Origin: Actinomycetes bacterium
GTDB lineage: Bacteria; Actinomycetota; Coriobacteriia; WRKU01; WQUG01
DNA length: 23,596 nt
Reading direction: 5' to 3'
NCBI GenBank assembly: GCA_009785855.1
Contig: WQUG01000054.1
Coordinates: 1 to 23,596, forward strand
Of the stretch, positions 14,922-22,454 are shown piece by piece. The position numbers and the translations under genes were made by a program. Within the stretch, counting starts at the first letter, position 1. Every line of letters starts with the position of its first letter. A model generated the notes under the pieces. The model was not told where the DNA came from. It did not search any database and was given only the letters and a program-made list of their open reading frames with translations.

Positions 14922-16142
14922 ATGGCAGTAGCGACTGATCTCTATGAACGCCTCGCTGCCCACGGGATAACGCGTCGTGACTTCTTGAAGTTCTGCGGCA
15001 CGTTGGCCGCGGTCATGGGGCTTTCACAGACGGCGGTCCCGCAGATCGCCGCCGCAGTTGGAGAAGCGGCGGGTTCCGGTCTGTATCCCGCGCTCTGGAT
15101 CAACGGCGCAGCCTGTACTGGCTGCACAGAATCCATCGCACAGGCAACGCAACCGAATGTTGCCGACATCGTCCTGGACATCTTATCCCTGCCTCAGATG
15201 GAGACAGTGATGATGGCCTCGGGCGAGTATGCAGAGAAGGCAGGTGAGGAGTACGCCGCCGCGAACAAGGGCAAGTACATCCTGATCTGCGAAGGAGCGG
15301 TCACCGAGATGCTGGACGGCAACGTCTTGCGCATCGCCGAGAAGCCGTATGTCGAGATCCTGCAGCACTACGCAGAAGGTGCTGCCGCGATCGTTGCGGT
15401 CGGCTCCTGTGCGGTCGACGGCGGATGGGTGCGGGCGTACCCGAACCCCGCCAAGGCGACCGGCGTCAAGGCCTACCTTGACGCGAACATCAGCAATCCG
15501 AAGAAGCGGCCACCGGTCGTCAATCTTCCGGGTTGCCCGGTCAATCCGCTCGAGATCATCGCGGTCGTCGTCAATGTGCTGCTCACAGGTGATCTGACGA
15601 AGATCCTCAAGGATCCCGTCAAAGAACTCAACCTCGATCGCCAGAACCGCCCGAAGTATCTGTATGGCTCGACCATCCATGATAACTGCGAGCGTCGCGG
15701 TCACTTCGAGAACGGCGAGTTCGTCTACCAGTTCGGCGGCCAGGCAGAAGCTGACAACTATTGTCTGTATGCGATGGGTTGCAAAGGACCCCAGACCTAT
15801 CGTCACTGCAGCAAGTTGCGCTGGAACAACAACATGTCCTGGTGTGTCGCCTCGGGCGGTCCCTGCATCGGTTGCGGGAACTTCAACTGGGTCGACAACA
15901 ACACCCCGTTCCGTCAGCGTATGCGTCGCATCGGCGCCGGCGTTATCGGAGGCCCCGGTGGTCTTGGTATCGCCAAGGCTGGCGCGATCGTCGGTGGCGT
16001 GGTCGTCGTCGGTATCGGCGCGCACGCGCTTGCAAGTAAGGCCACGCATCGTATCGGTAAGAACTCGACGTTGAAGAACGAAGAGATGAAGACCTACGAT
16101 GCCCGGAAACTGAAGAAGAAGGGAGGGAGTGCAGATGCCTAG
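14922..16142 (+). CDS. [NiFeSe] hydrogenase small subunit, Tat-exported and membrane-anchored
   Basis: This is the iron-sulfur subunit of an uptake hydrogenase. The ATG at 14922 follows AAGGAGGT by seven bases and puts the Tat signal T-R-R-D-F-L-K at residues 17-23, so earlier starts at 14877 and 14892 are less likely. Predicted ligands are: proximal cluster C65, C68, C163, C205; distal cluster H253, C256, C281, C287; medial cluster C296, C308, C315, C318. C308 occupies the position where standard [NiFe] enzymes have Pro and a [3Fe-4S] cluster, so the medial cluster is probably [4Fe-4S], as in NiFeSe enzymes. A hydrophobic helix at about residues 340-370 anchors the complex and is followed by a charged tail. 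The gene overlaps the large-subunit start by eight bases. Confidence 0.94.
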   Translation: MAVATDLYERLAAHGITRRDFLKFCGTLAAVMGLSQTAVPQIAAAVGEAAGSGLYPALWINGAACTGCTESIAQATQPNVADIVLDILSLPQMETVMMASGEYAEKAGEEYAAANKGKYILICEGAVTEMLDGNVLRIAEKPYVEILQHYAEGAAAIVAVGSCAVDGGWVRAYPNPAKATGVKAYLDANISNPKKRPPVVNLPGCPVNPLEIIAVVVNVLLTGDLTKILKDPVKELNLDRQNRPKYLYGSTIHDNCERRGHFENGEFVYQFGGQAEADNYCLYAMGCKGPQTYRHCSKLRWNNNMSWCVASGGPCIGCGNFNWVDNNTPFRQRMRRIGAGVIGGPGGLGIAKAGAIVGGVVVVGIGAHALASKATHRIGKNSTLKNEEMKTYDARKLKKKGGSADA

Positions 16143-17832
16143 TAACGTTGTTATCGATCCGGTAACCCGTATCGAGGGTCACCTTCGTATCGAAGCTGCC
16201 GCAGAGAACGGCGTCATCAAGGACGCCTGGGTCTCGTCGACGAACTATCGCGGTATGGAGACCGTGCTGCAGGGGCGTGCTCCTGAGGATGCGTATTACA
16301 TCACGATGCGTATCTGCGGCGTGTGCCCGACCTCTCATGGTCATGCGTCCAGCAAGAGCGTCGAGGACGCGCTGAAGGTCACCGTGCCCAACGGCGCTCG
16401 TCTGATCCGCAACCTGCTGGAAGCAGCGGAGTTCATCCATAGCCACATCCTGTGGTTCTACACGCTGGCCGCCCTTGACTATGTCAACCCGGCCAAGGCC
16501 CTTGAGGCCGATGTCGCCAACACCTATGCACTGGCCGAGCAGGCCGGGACCAGCACCGCTGATTTCGCAGCGGTCAAGGCCCGTCTGCTGAAGCTGGTCG
16601 AAGGCGGCGATCTGTCGATCTTCACGAACGGCTGGTGGGGCATCAACCCGCTGACCGATCCCAAGAAGGCCGACGAGCTCTACAACCCCAAGATGCCGGC
16701 AGAACTGCACCTGATCGCCGTCGCTCACTATCTTGAGGCGATCGAGATGCAGGCTGAGGCTGCGCAGATCATCGCGCTGATCGGTGGGAAGTTCCCGCAC
16801 CCGATGACCTCGGTCGCGGGCGGTACCGCCTTCAGCCCCAACGACGATCGTGTCGCCGAGCTCCTCTATCGTTTCACCAAGCTCAACGACTGGGTCACCA
16901 AGACCATGATCCCCGACACTCTGGCGATCGCTCCGTTCTATGTGGGCGCGCTCGAGTACGGCGGAGGCTGCGGTAACTTCCTGGCCTGGGGCGTGTTCGA
17001 TCGCAAGAACCAGACCCTGGACAGCCGTTATCTGCCGGCCGGCTTCATCGAGACTGCCCAAGGGCTGACCGTGAGCAAGCCGGATGTGGGCAAGGTCAAG
17101 GAGTATGTCGAGCACACATGGTACACCTCTCCCTCCGGGCTGAACCCGCAGAAGGGCGAGACCAAGGCCATGCAGAGCTGGAGCGACTCAAGCTATAACG
17201 TTGAGGATAAGTACTCCTGGTGCAAGGCTCCGCGCTATGACGAGAAGGCGGCCGAAGTCGGTCCGCTGGCTCGTATGCTCGTCGCCTACCTGTCGCCTGA
17301 CAACGAGAGCAACAAGGTCGTGGCCGATACGGTCAACGGTGCGCTGAAGAAACTCGGCATCACCGATCCGACCAAGCTGGTCTCGCTGCTCGGTCGTGTC
17401 GCTGCCCGCAACCTTGAGTGTGCCGTCATCAGTGGCTGGACCATCGAGTGGTGTGCGGAGCTGGCGGCTGCCAAGAAGGAGGGTACGGCTGCCCTGTTCG
17501 AGCCCTATACGGTCAAGGACAAGTCGGGCGCCGGCCTCTGGGAGGCCCCGCGCGGTGCGCTCGGTCACTTCATCAACATCAAGGGTGGACGTATCGATTC
17601 GTATCAGGTCGTGACTCCCTCGACATGGGACCTCAGCCCACGTGACAAGGCGGGCGTTCCCGGACCGATGGAGGCGGCGTTGATCGGGACTCCGGTCGCA
17701 GACGTCACGCGTCCTATCGAGGCTGCGCGTATCGTCCGCAGCTTCGATCCTTGAGTCGGTTGCGGCGTTCACGTGATTGAACGCAGGACCGGTAAGACTG
17801 GGACCGTCTATTCGCGGAAGTGGGGTGCGTAA
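16135..17832 (+). CDS. [NiFeSe] hydrogenase large subunit, selenoprotein with UGA-encoded Sec
   Basis: This is the catalytic subunit that oxidises H2 at a Ni-Fe centre. The ATG at 16135 follows GGGAGGGAG. The N-terminal motif R-I-C61-G-V-C64 supplies two Ni ligands. At 17752-17754 an in-frame TGA follows Asp-Pro. Reading it as Sec gives D-P-U540-V-G-C543-G-V-H546, a match to the invariant DP(C/U)xxCxxH nickel motif, then a 19-residue tail to TAA 17830-17832. The tail would be removed after H546 by the maturation protease encoded downstream. A SECIS-like hairpin lies at 17757-17791. The full product is 565 residues. Ending at the TGA would leave the protein without two of its four nickel ligands, so conventional gene calling truncates it. 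Confidence 0.95.
17757..17791 (+). promoter_or_regulatory. SECIS element for the hydrogenase large subunit
   Basis: Directly after the UGA, GCGTTC (17765-17770) pairs perfectly with GAACGC (17779-17784) around the eight-base loop ACGTGATT. An outer stem CGGT (17757-17760) pairs with ACCG (17788-17791), leaving an internal loop. The apical loop begins 17 bases after the UGA, in the range known for bacterial SECIS hairpins, and contains GU, as in SelB-binding loops. It lies wholly within the coding sequence. Confidence 0.8.
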
Positions 17833-17834
17833 AC

Positions 17835-18521
17835 ATGCATAAGCCATTAAAAGAGATGCATCCTCCCGTCTTCATCGTAACGCACTGGATCAATGCGGTA
17901 TCCATGCTGATCCTGATCATGTCGGGTCTCTACATCCATTTCCCCGCCTTCAGCGGCTTTATGGGCGCCGCCCGCGGGGTACATGTCTTCTTCGGTATCG
18001 TCATCTTCCTGAACTGTCTTGTCCGTATCGTCCTGGCCTTCTTCGTGAAGGATGCGACGACGATGGGCACGCGTGAGAAGGAACTCGATATCCGTAACTG
18101 GCTGCCGCAGAAGGAGAACCGTCATCAGTTCTTCCCGATGCTTCGCTGGTATCTCTTCATGAAGAAGGATTACCCGATCTCGGCCAAGTATGCGACCATG
18201 CAGAAGCTGGCCTATATCATGATCGCGGTCATGATCATCGCCATCAGCTACACGGGCTTCTGCCTGTGGGGCGTGACCAATCAGCTGGCTATCTTCGCAG
18301 TTGGTAACAACCTCGTCTCCGGCCTCTTCGGCTTCGGCGGCGGCGGCTCACTCATGCCGATGCGCGTTATCCACTACTGCCTCATGTGGGTGCTGATCAT
18401 CATCTCGCTGATCCACATCTACATCGCGACCATGCACGGTTTCGTTGCCTGGCGCATGATCTTCCTGTACAAGGAGGATCCGGATGCTGGTGAGCATGTC
18501 GATGCTCCCGCACAAGCGTAA
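17835..18521 (+). CDS. Ni/Fe-hydrogenase b-type cytochrome subunit
   Basis: This is a 228-residue membrane cytochrome b of the HyaC/HydC family that passes electrons from the hydrogenase to quinone. Four membrane helices are at about residues 14-34, 47-70, 124-145 and 178-200. Membrane-embedded histidines H17, H50, H180 and H194 are the likely heme ligands. The family opening (H-P-P-V-F-I-V-T-H-W-I-N) is clear. The ATG at 17835 is two bases beyond the true TAA of the large subunit, with GGAAGTGGGG as a weak ribosome binding site. This tight spacing only appears once the upstream TGA is read through, which supports that reading. Confidence 0.92.
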   Translation: MHKPLKEMHPPVFIVTHWINAVSMLILIMSGLYIHFPAFSGFMGAARGVHVFFGIVIFLNCLVRIVLAFFVKDATTMGTREKELDIRNWLPQKENRHQFFPMLRWYLFMKKDYPISAKYATMQKLAYIMIAVMIIAISYTGFCLWGVTNQLAIFAVGNNLVSGLFGFGGGGSLMPMRVIHYCLMWVLIIISLIHIYIATMHGFVAWRMIFLYKEDPDAGEHVDAPAQA

Positions 18522-18539
18522 AGACACGATGTCTTCTCT

Positions 18540-18565
18540 GGAGGGCCGCCGCAGGGCGGCCCTCC
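18540..18565 (+). terminator. Strong hairpin between hydrogenase structural genes and protease gene
   Basis: GGAGGGCCGCC (18540-18550) pairs with GGCGGCCCTCC (18555-18565), a perfect eleven-pair stem with the loop GCAG. No U-tract follows (TGCTATG), so it is not a textbook intrinsic terminator. It may reduce expression of the protease relative to the structural subunits, or protect the 3' end of the hydrogenase mRNA. Confidence 0.55.
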
Positions 18566-18580
18566 TGCTATGATGGGGAT

Positions 18581-19135
18581 ATGACAGAAGTCGCTCACAT
18601 CATGCTCATGGCGGTCGGCAACCCCACCGTCGAAGACGACGGCGTCGGGCCCGCCTGTCTGGCCCGTCTCATGGCATGGTTCGACTTTCCCTGCGAGCTG
18701 CGCTGCGTCGATGAAGGCGACCTGGGCCTCGGGATGCTGGGCGATCTGATCGACGTGCGCGAGCTGATCGTGCTTGACGCCGCCAAGGATACCGGACATC
18801 CGCCGGGGACCGTCCTGATCATGACGCCCGAGGAGATGGCTGCCAGCGCCGTGCTCCATACGGCCCATGACAGCGCGCTCATCGACGTGCTGCGCGCCGC
18901 CGAACTCACGGACCGGGCGCCCGAGACCACGGTCGTGGTCGCGGTGCAGGTCGCAAGCTTGCGGGAGTGGGTCCTGGAGCTTTCGAGCGAGGTCGAGGCT
19001 GCCGTCCCGGTCGCCTGCGCTGCCGCCCTCGATCAACTGCGACGCCGCGGGGTGGACTTCAGCCCGAAACCCGGCGCAGACATCCCGGCAGAGCTCTTCG
19101 ACGCGCTGGAGAACTTCGCTCCGCAGCCTGAGTGA
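18581..19135 (+). CDS. Hydrogenase maturation endopeptidase (HyaD/HybD family, M52)
   Basis: This is a 184-residue nickel-sensing protease that trims the large-subunit C-terminus after Ni insertion. G13-N-P-x-x-E18-D-D-G-V-G is the family's opening motif. E18, D66 and H93 or H96 are the likely nickel-contacting residues by comparison with HybD. It ends with the usual L-S-x-E-V-x-A-A-V-P helix. ATG 18581 follows GGGGAT, a modest ribosome binding site. The predicted substrate tail in this operon is the 19 residues after H546 of the selenoprotein large subunit. Confidence 0.88.
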   Translation: MTEVAHIMLMAVGNPTVEDDGVGPACLARLMAWFDFPCELRCVDEGDLGLGMLGDLIDVRELIVLDAAKDTGHPPGTVLIMTPEEMAASAVLHTAHDSALIDVLRAAELTDRAPETTVVVAVQVASLREWVLELSSEVEAAVPVACAAALDQLRRRGVDFSPKPGADIPAELFDALENFAPQPE

Positions 19136-19136
19136 C

Positions 19137-19167
19137 GGGAACCGGGGGGACAGGCACCGTGGTCCCC
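19137..19167 (+). repeat. Third copy of the GGGACAGGCACC repeat
   Basis: This is one copy of the intergenic repeat core also found twice at 1208-1330. It lies immediately after the protease stop codon and is nearly identical (one C-to-G difference near its start and C instead of A at its end). Its position right at a gene end suggests a terminator-like or REP-like element. Confidence 0.8.
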
Positions 19168-19183
19168 AGTATCAAGTATCACT

Positions 19184-19205
19184 TATACTTCATATAAGCT
19201 ATACT
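19184..19205 (+). promoter_or_regulatory. Candidate promoter(s) of the yedF-like gene
   Basis: Two TATACT boxes (19184-19189 and 19200-19205) lie in a short AT-rich stretch after the repeat, 37 or more bases before the yedF-like start. Neither has a clear -35 hexamer. Confidence 0.4.
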
Positions 19206-19241
19206 AGGGACAGGACGTATCGGCACGCGGAAAGGATCACC

Positions 19242-19580
19242 GTGAAGAAGTATCTGATGATCAACTCAGAGAGCCTGGGGCAGGGCGATTGGGAGCTTGG
19301 GCGCACTCTGATGAAGATGTTCTTGGGAAAGATCGTGGAAGAGGAGCAGCGCCCCATCGGGATCTCGCTGCTCAACAGCGGGGTCAAGCTTGCCTGCGCC
19401 GGTTCGCCGGTGCTCGATGAGCTCAAGACGCTTGAAGCGGCAGGCGTCAACATCAGTTCCTGCATCACCTGTCTGAAGTTCTATGATCTGATCGATAAGG
19501 TCGAGGTCGGCATCCAGGGCTCGATGTCGCTCTACGTCCAGCAGGCCTTTGATGCTGATGACGCCTTCGTGATCGGGTAA
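19242..19580 (+). CDS. YedF-like selenium-associated protein, DsrE-type domain only
   Basis: This is a 112-residue protein matching the C-terminal DsrE-like domain of the YedF proteins that accompany selenium metabolism genes (M-I-N-S-E-S-L-G-Q-G-D-x-E-L-G, N-S-G-V-K-L-A, G-S-P-V-L-D-E-L, C-I-T-C-L-K-F-Y). The N-terminal TusA-like sulfurtransferase domain found in the standard fusion is absent. The start is GTG 19242 with AAAGGA at 19231-19236. The C-x-x-C pair is in the position that is reactive in relatives. The neighbouring selD and two selenoprotein genes support a role in selenium handling, which remains unproven for the family. Confidence 0.8.
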   Translation: MKKYLMINSESLGQGDWELGRTLMKMFLGKIVEEEQRPIGISLLNSGVKLACAGSPVLDELKTLEAAGVNISSCITCLKFYDLIDKVEVGIQGSMSLYVQQAFDADDAFVIG

Positions 19581-19614
19581 AGTGGGCTGTCTTATGGCAG
19601 AGAATCCAGACGAA

Positions 19615-19653
19615 GAGATCGTTTCGTGTAGGGGCTTACACGAAAGGAGATCG
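19615..19653. terminator. Perfect inverted repeat between yedF-like gene and tRNA-Pro, flanked by direct repeats
   Basis: TTTCGTGTA (19622-19630) and TACACGAAA (19637-19645) form a perfect nine-pair stem around GGGGCT. GAGATCG occurs on both sides (19615-19621 and 19647-19653). The stem bases start and end with U/A runs, so it could act as a bidirectional terminator for the convergent yedF-like gene and tRNA-Pro. Confidence 0.55.
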
Positions 19654-19657
19654 AGTC

Positions 19658-19734
<77 letters not shown>

Positions 19735-19807
19735 ACGCGGACTTACGATTGTACCATTCTGGCCAGAGCTTGGCTATACTGTATGAGGTAAGGAGGTGTG
19801 AGGACCA

Positions 19808-20824
19808 GTGACTGACAAGGCGACAGATATCCGTCTGACACAACTCTCGCACAAAGCTGGTTGAGCGGCGAAGTGGGGTCCGGCGGACCTCCAACTGGTG
19901 CTCGACGCGCTCGGGCCGACCAACTCAGATGACGTCATGCTCGGCTTCGAGACCAGTGACGACGCGGCGGTCGTGCGCTTGTCTGATGACCTCGCGCTGC
20001 TGCAGACCGTCGACTTCTTCACGCCGATCGTCGACGATCCCTTCGACTTCGGGCGGATCGCGGCAGCCAACGCCCTGTCCGACATCTACGCGATGGGCGG
20101 CGAGCCGCTCTGTGCCATGAACCTGCTGGCGGTCCCGCGCTCGATGGGGACTTCGGCCGTCGCTGACATCGTGCGCGGCGCCGCGGCGATCTGCGCCCGT
20201 GCTGATACGCCGATCGTCGGCGGGCACACCATCGATGACGCGGAGCCGAAGTTCGGCCTGGCGGTCACCGGGCGTGTTCATCCCGACGAGGTCCTTTACA
20301 ACGCGGGAGCGCGCCCAGGCGACCTGCTTGTCCTGACCAAGCCTCTGGGGACCGGCCTGATCGCTACGGCGATCAAGCAGGGGCGTCTGCAAGAGAGCGA
20401 GCCTGCCGCGCGCGGCGCCATCGAGTCGATGGCGGGTCTCAACCGGGAGGCCTCACGCGCCGCCCGGGCCCTGCACGCGCGGGCCTGCACCGATGTCAGC
20501 GGCTTCGGCCTGGCGGGACATGCCCACGAGATGGCCCAGGCTTCGCGCTGCGCGGTCGAGATCACGATGGACGCGCTCCCCTTGCTGGAAGGCGCCGCCG
20601 CGCTGGCAGCAGAGGGCGTCATGCCCGGCAAGACCGCTGAGCTGATCACGTGGGCCGCTGACTTCATGGTCTGCGAGGTCCCCGGGGCAGAGCGTCTGGT
20701 CTGTGACCCGCAGACCTCAGGAGGCCTGCTGCTCGCCCTGGATCCCTCTGCGGGCGAAGTTCCTGGGTCCTGGGTGGTGGGGCGCTTCGTCGAGGGTCCG
20801 GCGGGGCAGGTCCAGGTCCGCTGA
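19808..20824 (+). CDS. selD: Selenide, water dikinase SelD, itself a selenoprotein
   Basis: SelD makes selenophosphate, the Se donor for Sec-tRNA synthesis. The coding region starts at GTG 19808 behind AAGGAGGTG (19790-19798) and reads L-T-Q-L-S-H-K-A-G then UGA (19862-19864), then A-A-K, the exact position of catalytic Cys17/Lys20 of E. coli SelD. With Sec19 the protein is 338 residues, normal for the family. Without read-through only the portion from about 19898 would be called, lacking the active-site loop. Later motifs such as D-x-A-V-V in the nucleotide region, C-T-D-V-S-G-F-G-L-A-G-H and Q-T-S-G-G-L-L are intact. The stop is one base before the next gene. Sec-containing SelD is known in several lineages. 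Confidence 0.95.
19875..19891 (+). promoter_or_regulatory. SECIS-like hairpin for selD
   Basis: GGGGTCC (19875-19881) pairs with GGACCTC (19885-19891), seven pairs including one G-U, around a GGC loop. The loop begins 17 bases after the UGA, the same distance as in the hydrogenase gene. The small loop differs from the hydrogenase one, so the exact fold may be wider than drawn. Confidence 0.6.
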
Positions 20825-20825
20825 C

Positions 20826-21758
20826 ATGGTCGCGGACTGGTTGCAACGCCTGATGCTCGCGCTGGGCGCCGGCGTCTGCCACCAGCTCCCTGAGCGCAGC
20901 TTCATCTCGGGCGGCTTCCAGCAGCCGGTCTGTTCACGCTGCTCGGGGATCTATGTCGCCACCGTGGCCGGGCTCCTCGTCCTGTTCGCGCTGTATCGCC
21001 GCCGGAGAGGGGCCGGGTCCGTTTTATCAGGTGAGGCACAAGTGGGAGGCGAGGGGGTCGCTCGCGTACGCGAACGAGCCCCCTCGCTAACAGAGCTGCA
21101 AGACAAAACGGTCCGGCCCCTATCCTCCTCTGCAGTGCAGCACGACAGGGAGGAGGTGAGGGGGGCTCGTTCGCGTACGCGAGCGACCCCCCTCGCCCCC
21201 TCCCCAACAGAGCTGCAAGACAATACGGCCCGGCCCCTATCCCCCCCTCTGGCGCTGCACTGGTCCTACTGGGTCTTCCTGGGCCTGGCGCTGATCGCGA
21301 TGGCCGCAGACGGACTTTCCAGCTACGCGGGGATCCGCCCGACGAACGACACGATCCGCCTGATCACGGGGCTGGCGGTCGGCGGCGGGCTTGCCCCGCT
21401 GCTGATGGCGCTTCTGAGCGAGACCCTGCTCAGCGCCCGGGCGCGCGCCACGATGCTGGCACGCCCCCGCGACTGGGCCCTCTACCTGGCGGCGCTCATC
21501 CTGGCCGGGATCGTCGACTATCCGCTCGGCCGTGTGCTCGGCCCGGTCACGCCGCTGCTGGTCACACTCAGTCTGGTCGTGACCTTCGCGGTGATCGTAC
21601 TCGTCATCCTCGGCCTCTTCAAACACTTCGAACACAGCGTGGATCGCCCGGCAGACCTCCTGGTCCCGGGGCTTTCCGCCATACTCGTCGCCCTGGTCCT
21701 CCTGATGGTCCTGGCCCTGCTCAAGGCAGCCCTCTTCTCCTGGCTTGTCCGCGGATGA
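20826..21758 (+). CDS. DUF2085 membrane protein with internal repeat insertion
   Basis: This is a 310-residue membrane protein of unknown function. The N-terminus has the DUF2085 signature C-H-Q-L-P-E-R-S-F, then G-x-Q-x-P-V-C-S-R-C-S-G-I-Y, a His/Cys set that may bind metal. A first helix follows (about residues 40-58). Several helices occupy residues 145-310. Residues of about 62-140 are unlike the rest: charged, low-complexity and encoded by inverted and direct repeats (21010-21243) that kept the frame. ATG 20826 starts one base after selD, with no strong ribosome binding site, so it may be co-translated. A role with selenium cannot be inferred beyond adjacency. Confidence 0.75.
   Translation: MVADWLQRLMLALGAGVCHQLPERSFISGGFQQPVCSRCSGIYVATVAGLLVLFALYRRRRGAGSVLSGEAQVGGEGVARVRERAPSLTELQDKTVRPLSSSAVQHDREEVRGARSRTRATPLAPSPTELQDNTARPLSPPLALHWSYWVFLGLALIAMAADGLSSYAGIRPTNDTIRLITGLAVGGGLAPLLMALLSETLLSARARATMLARPRDWALYLAALILAGIVDYPLGRVLGPVTPLLVTLSLVVTFAVIVLVILGLFKHFEHSVDRPADLLVPGLSAILVALVLLMVLALLKAALFSWLVRG
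21010..21243. repeat. Repeat cluster inserted in-frame in the DUF2085 gene
   Basis: Two hairpins centred on CGCGTACGCG (21051-21085 and 21158-21194) are inverted copies of each other and match the hairpin near 1237-1270. Each is followed by a direct repeat of about 37 bases starting AACAGAGCTGCAAG (21089-21125 and 21206-21242) with three differences. A degenerate inverted copy of part of that repeat (GGGGCCGGGTCCGTTTT) opens the cluster at about 21010. The total is about 230 bases and preserves the reading frame. Confidence 0.8.
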
Positions 21759-21812
21759 TGTCCGAGCCTCCTGCTATCCTGTGAACAAGAGCACAGGAAA
21801 AGGAGCGCGACC

Positions 21813-22454
21813 ATGACAGACAACATCGAAGCGGCGAGCACAGCCTTCGGACAACTGGTACGCAGCATCGGCGACCCGCAGTTGCGCGCGCTCATGCGCG
21901 CGGTCTTCTATCGCGAGCGGCGCTATGAGGCCTTCTGTCACGCCCCCTTGTCCCGCAGTGAGGCCAGCGGTACCGCCATCCGCTCTGCGATACGGAGCTC
22001 ACGTCTTCTGCGCGCGGTCTATGGACACTTCGCACCCCCCGCGCGTGACCTGATGCTTGCGGCCCTGCTGCTCTATCCCGCCGGCGCGGCGGAAGCATCG
22101 GGCGCCATCGGCAGGCTCTATCCCGTCCCGGTACTCTCGGCGCTCATGGTCCACGACGCCCGGGTCTCGCTGCCGCGCGAGAAGCGCGCCTCGCTTGAAA
22201 GTCTCATCCTTCAGGCTGCCTGGCTGACCGGGGAGCCCGGTGTCGCTCCCGCGGAGTCGACGCGGCGTGAGGCGCAGATGATCGCGCTCTGTCTTCAGTT
22301 GGATCGGCGGGCGGACGCGCTCGCGCCCCCGCGCGATCATGCGGTAAGATGGTCAGGGCAGGCGCCCCACCTGAAGCTCATCGAAACATACGCGACGCCC
22401 GCTGGAAAGGACGACGATGACGACACGCATGAACTCCGCACTGCCGCAGGCTGA
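21813..22454 (+). CDS. Hypothetical protein, possibly a degenerate HD-type domain
   Basis: This is a 213-residue, soluble, mainly helical protein that I do not recognise with confidence. The ATG follows AAAAGGAG. The layout R-Y-E-A-F-C-H-A-P...R-L-L-R-A-V-Y...A-R-D-L-M-L-A-A-L-L-L-Y-P-A-G-A-A-E-A resembles HD-domain RNA/phosphohydrolases of the YhaM kind, where the last segment would be A-L-L-H-D-I-G-K, but the metal-binding His-Asp pair is absent. If the relation is real, it is a non-catalytic version. The C-terminus ends in a D-D-D-D-D stretch that overlaps the mtnP start by 38 bases, so the two are likely co-expressed. Confidence 0.6.
   Translation: MTDNIEAASTAFGQLVRSIGDPQLRALMRAVFYRERRYEAFCHAPLSRSEASGTAIRSAIRSSRLLRAVYGHFAPPARDLMLAALLLYPAGAAEASGAIGRLYPVPVLSALMVHDARVSLPREKRASLESLILQAAWLTGEPGVAPAESTRREAQMIALCLQLDRRADALAPPRDHAVRWSGQAPHLKLIETYATPAGKDDDDDTHELRTAAG

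Noticed and set aside
17752..17754. TGA as the real end of the hydrogenase large subunit
   Set aside because: It would remove two nickel ligands and leave the family motif in untranslated sequence; the downstream frame reads the motif exactly and SelB/tRNA-Sec are present.
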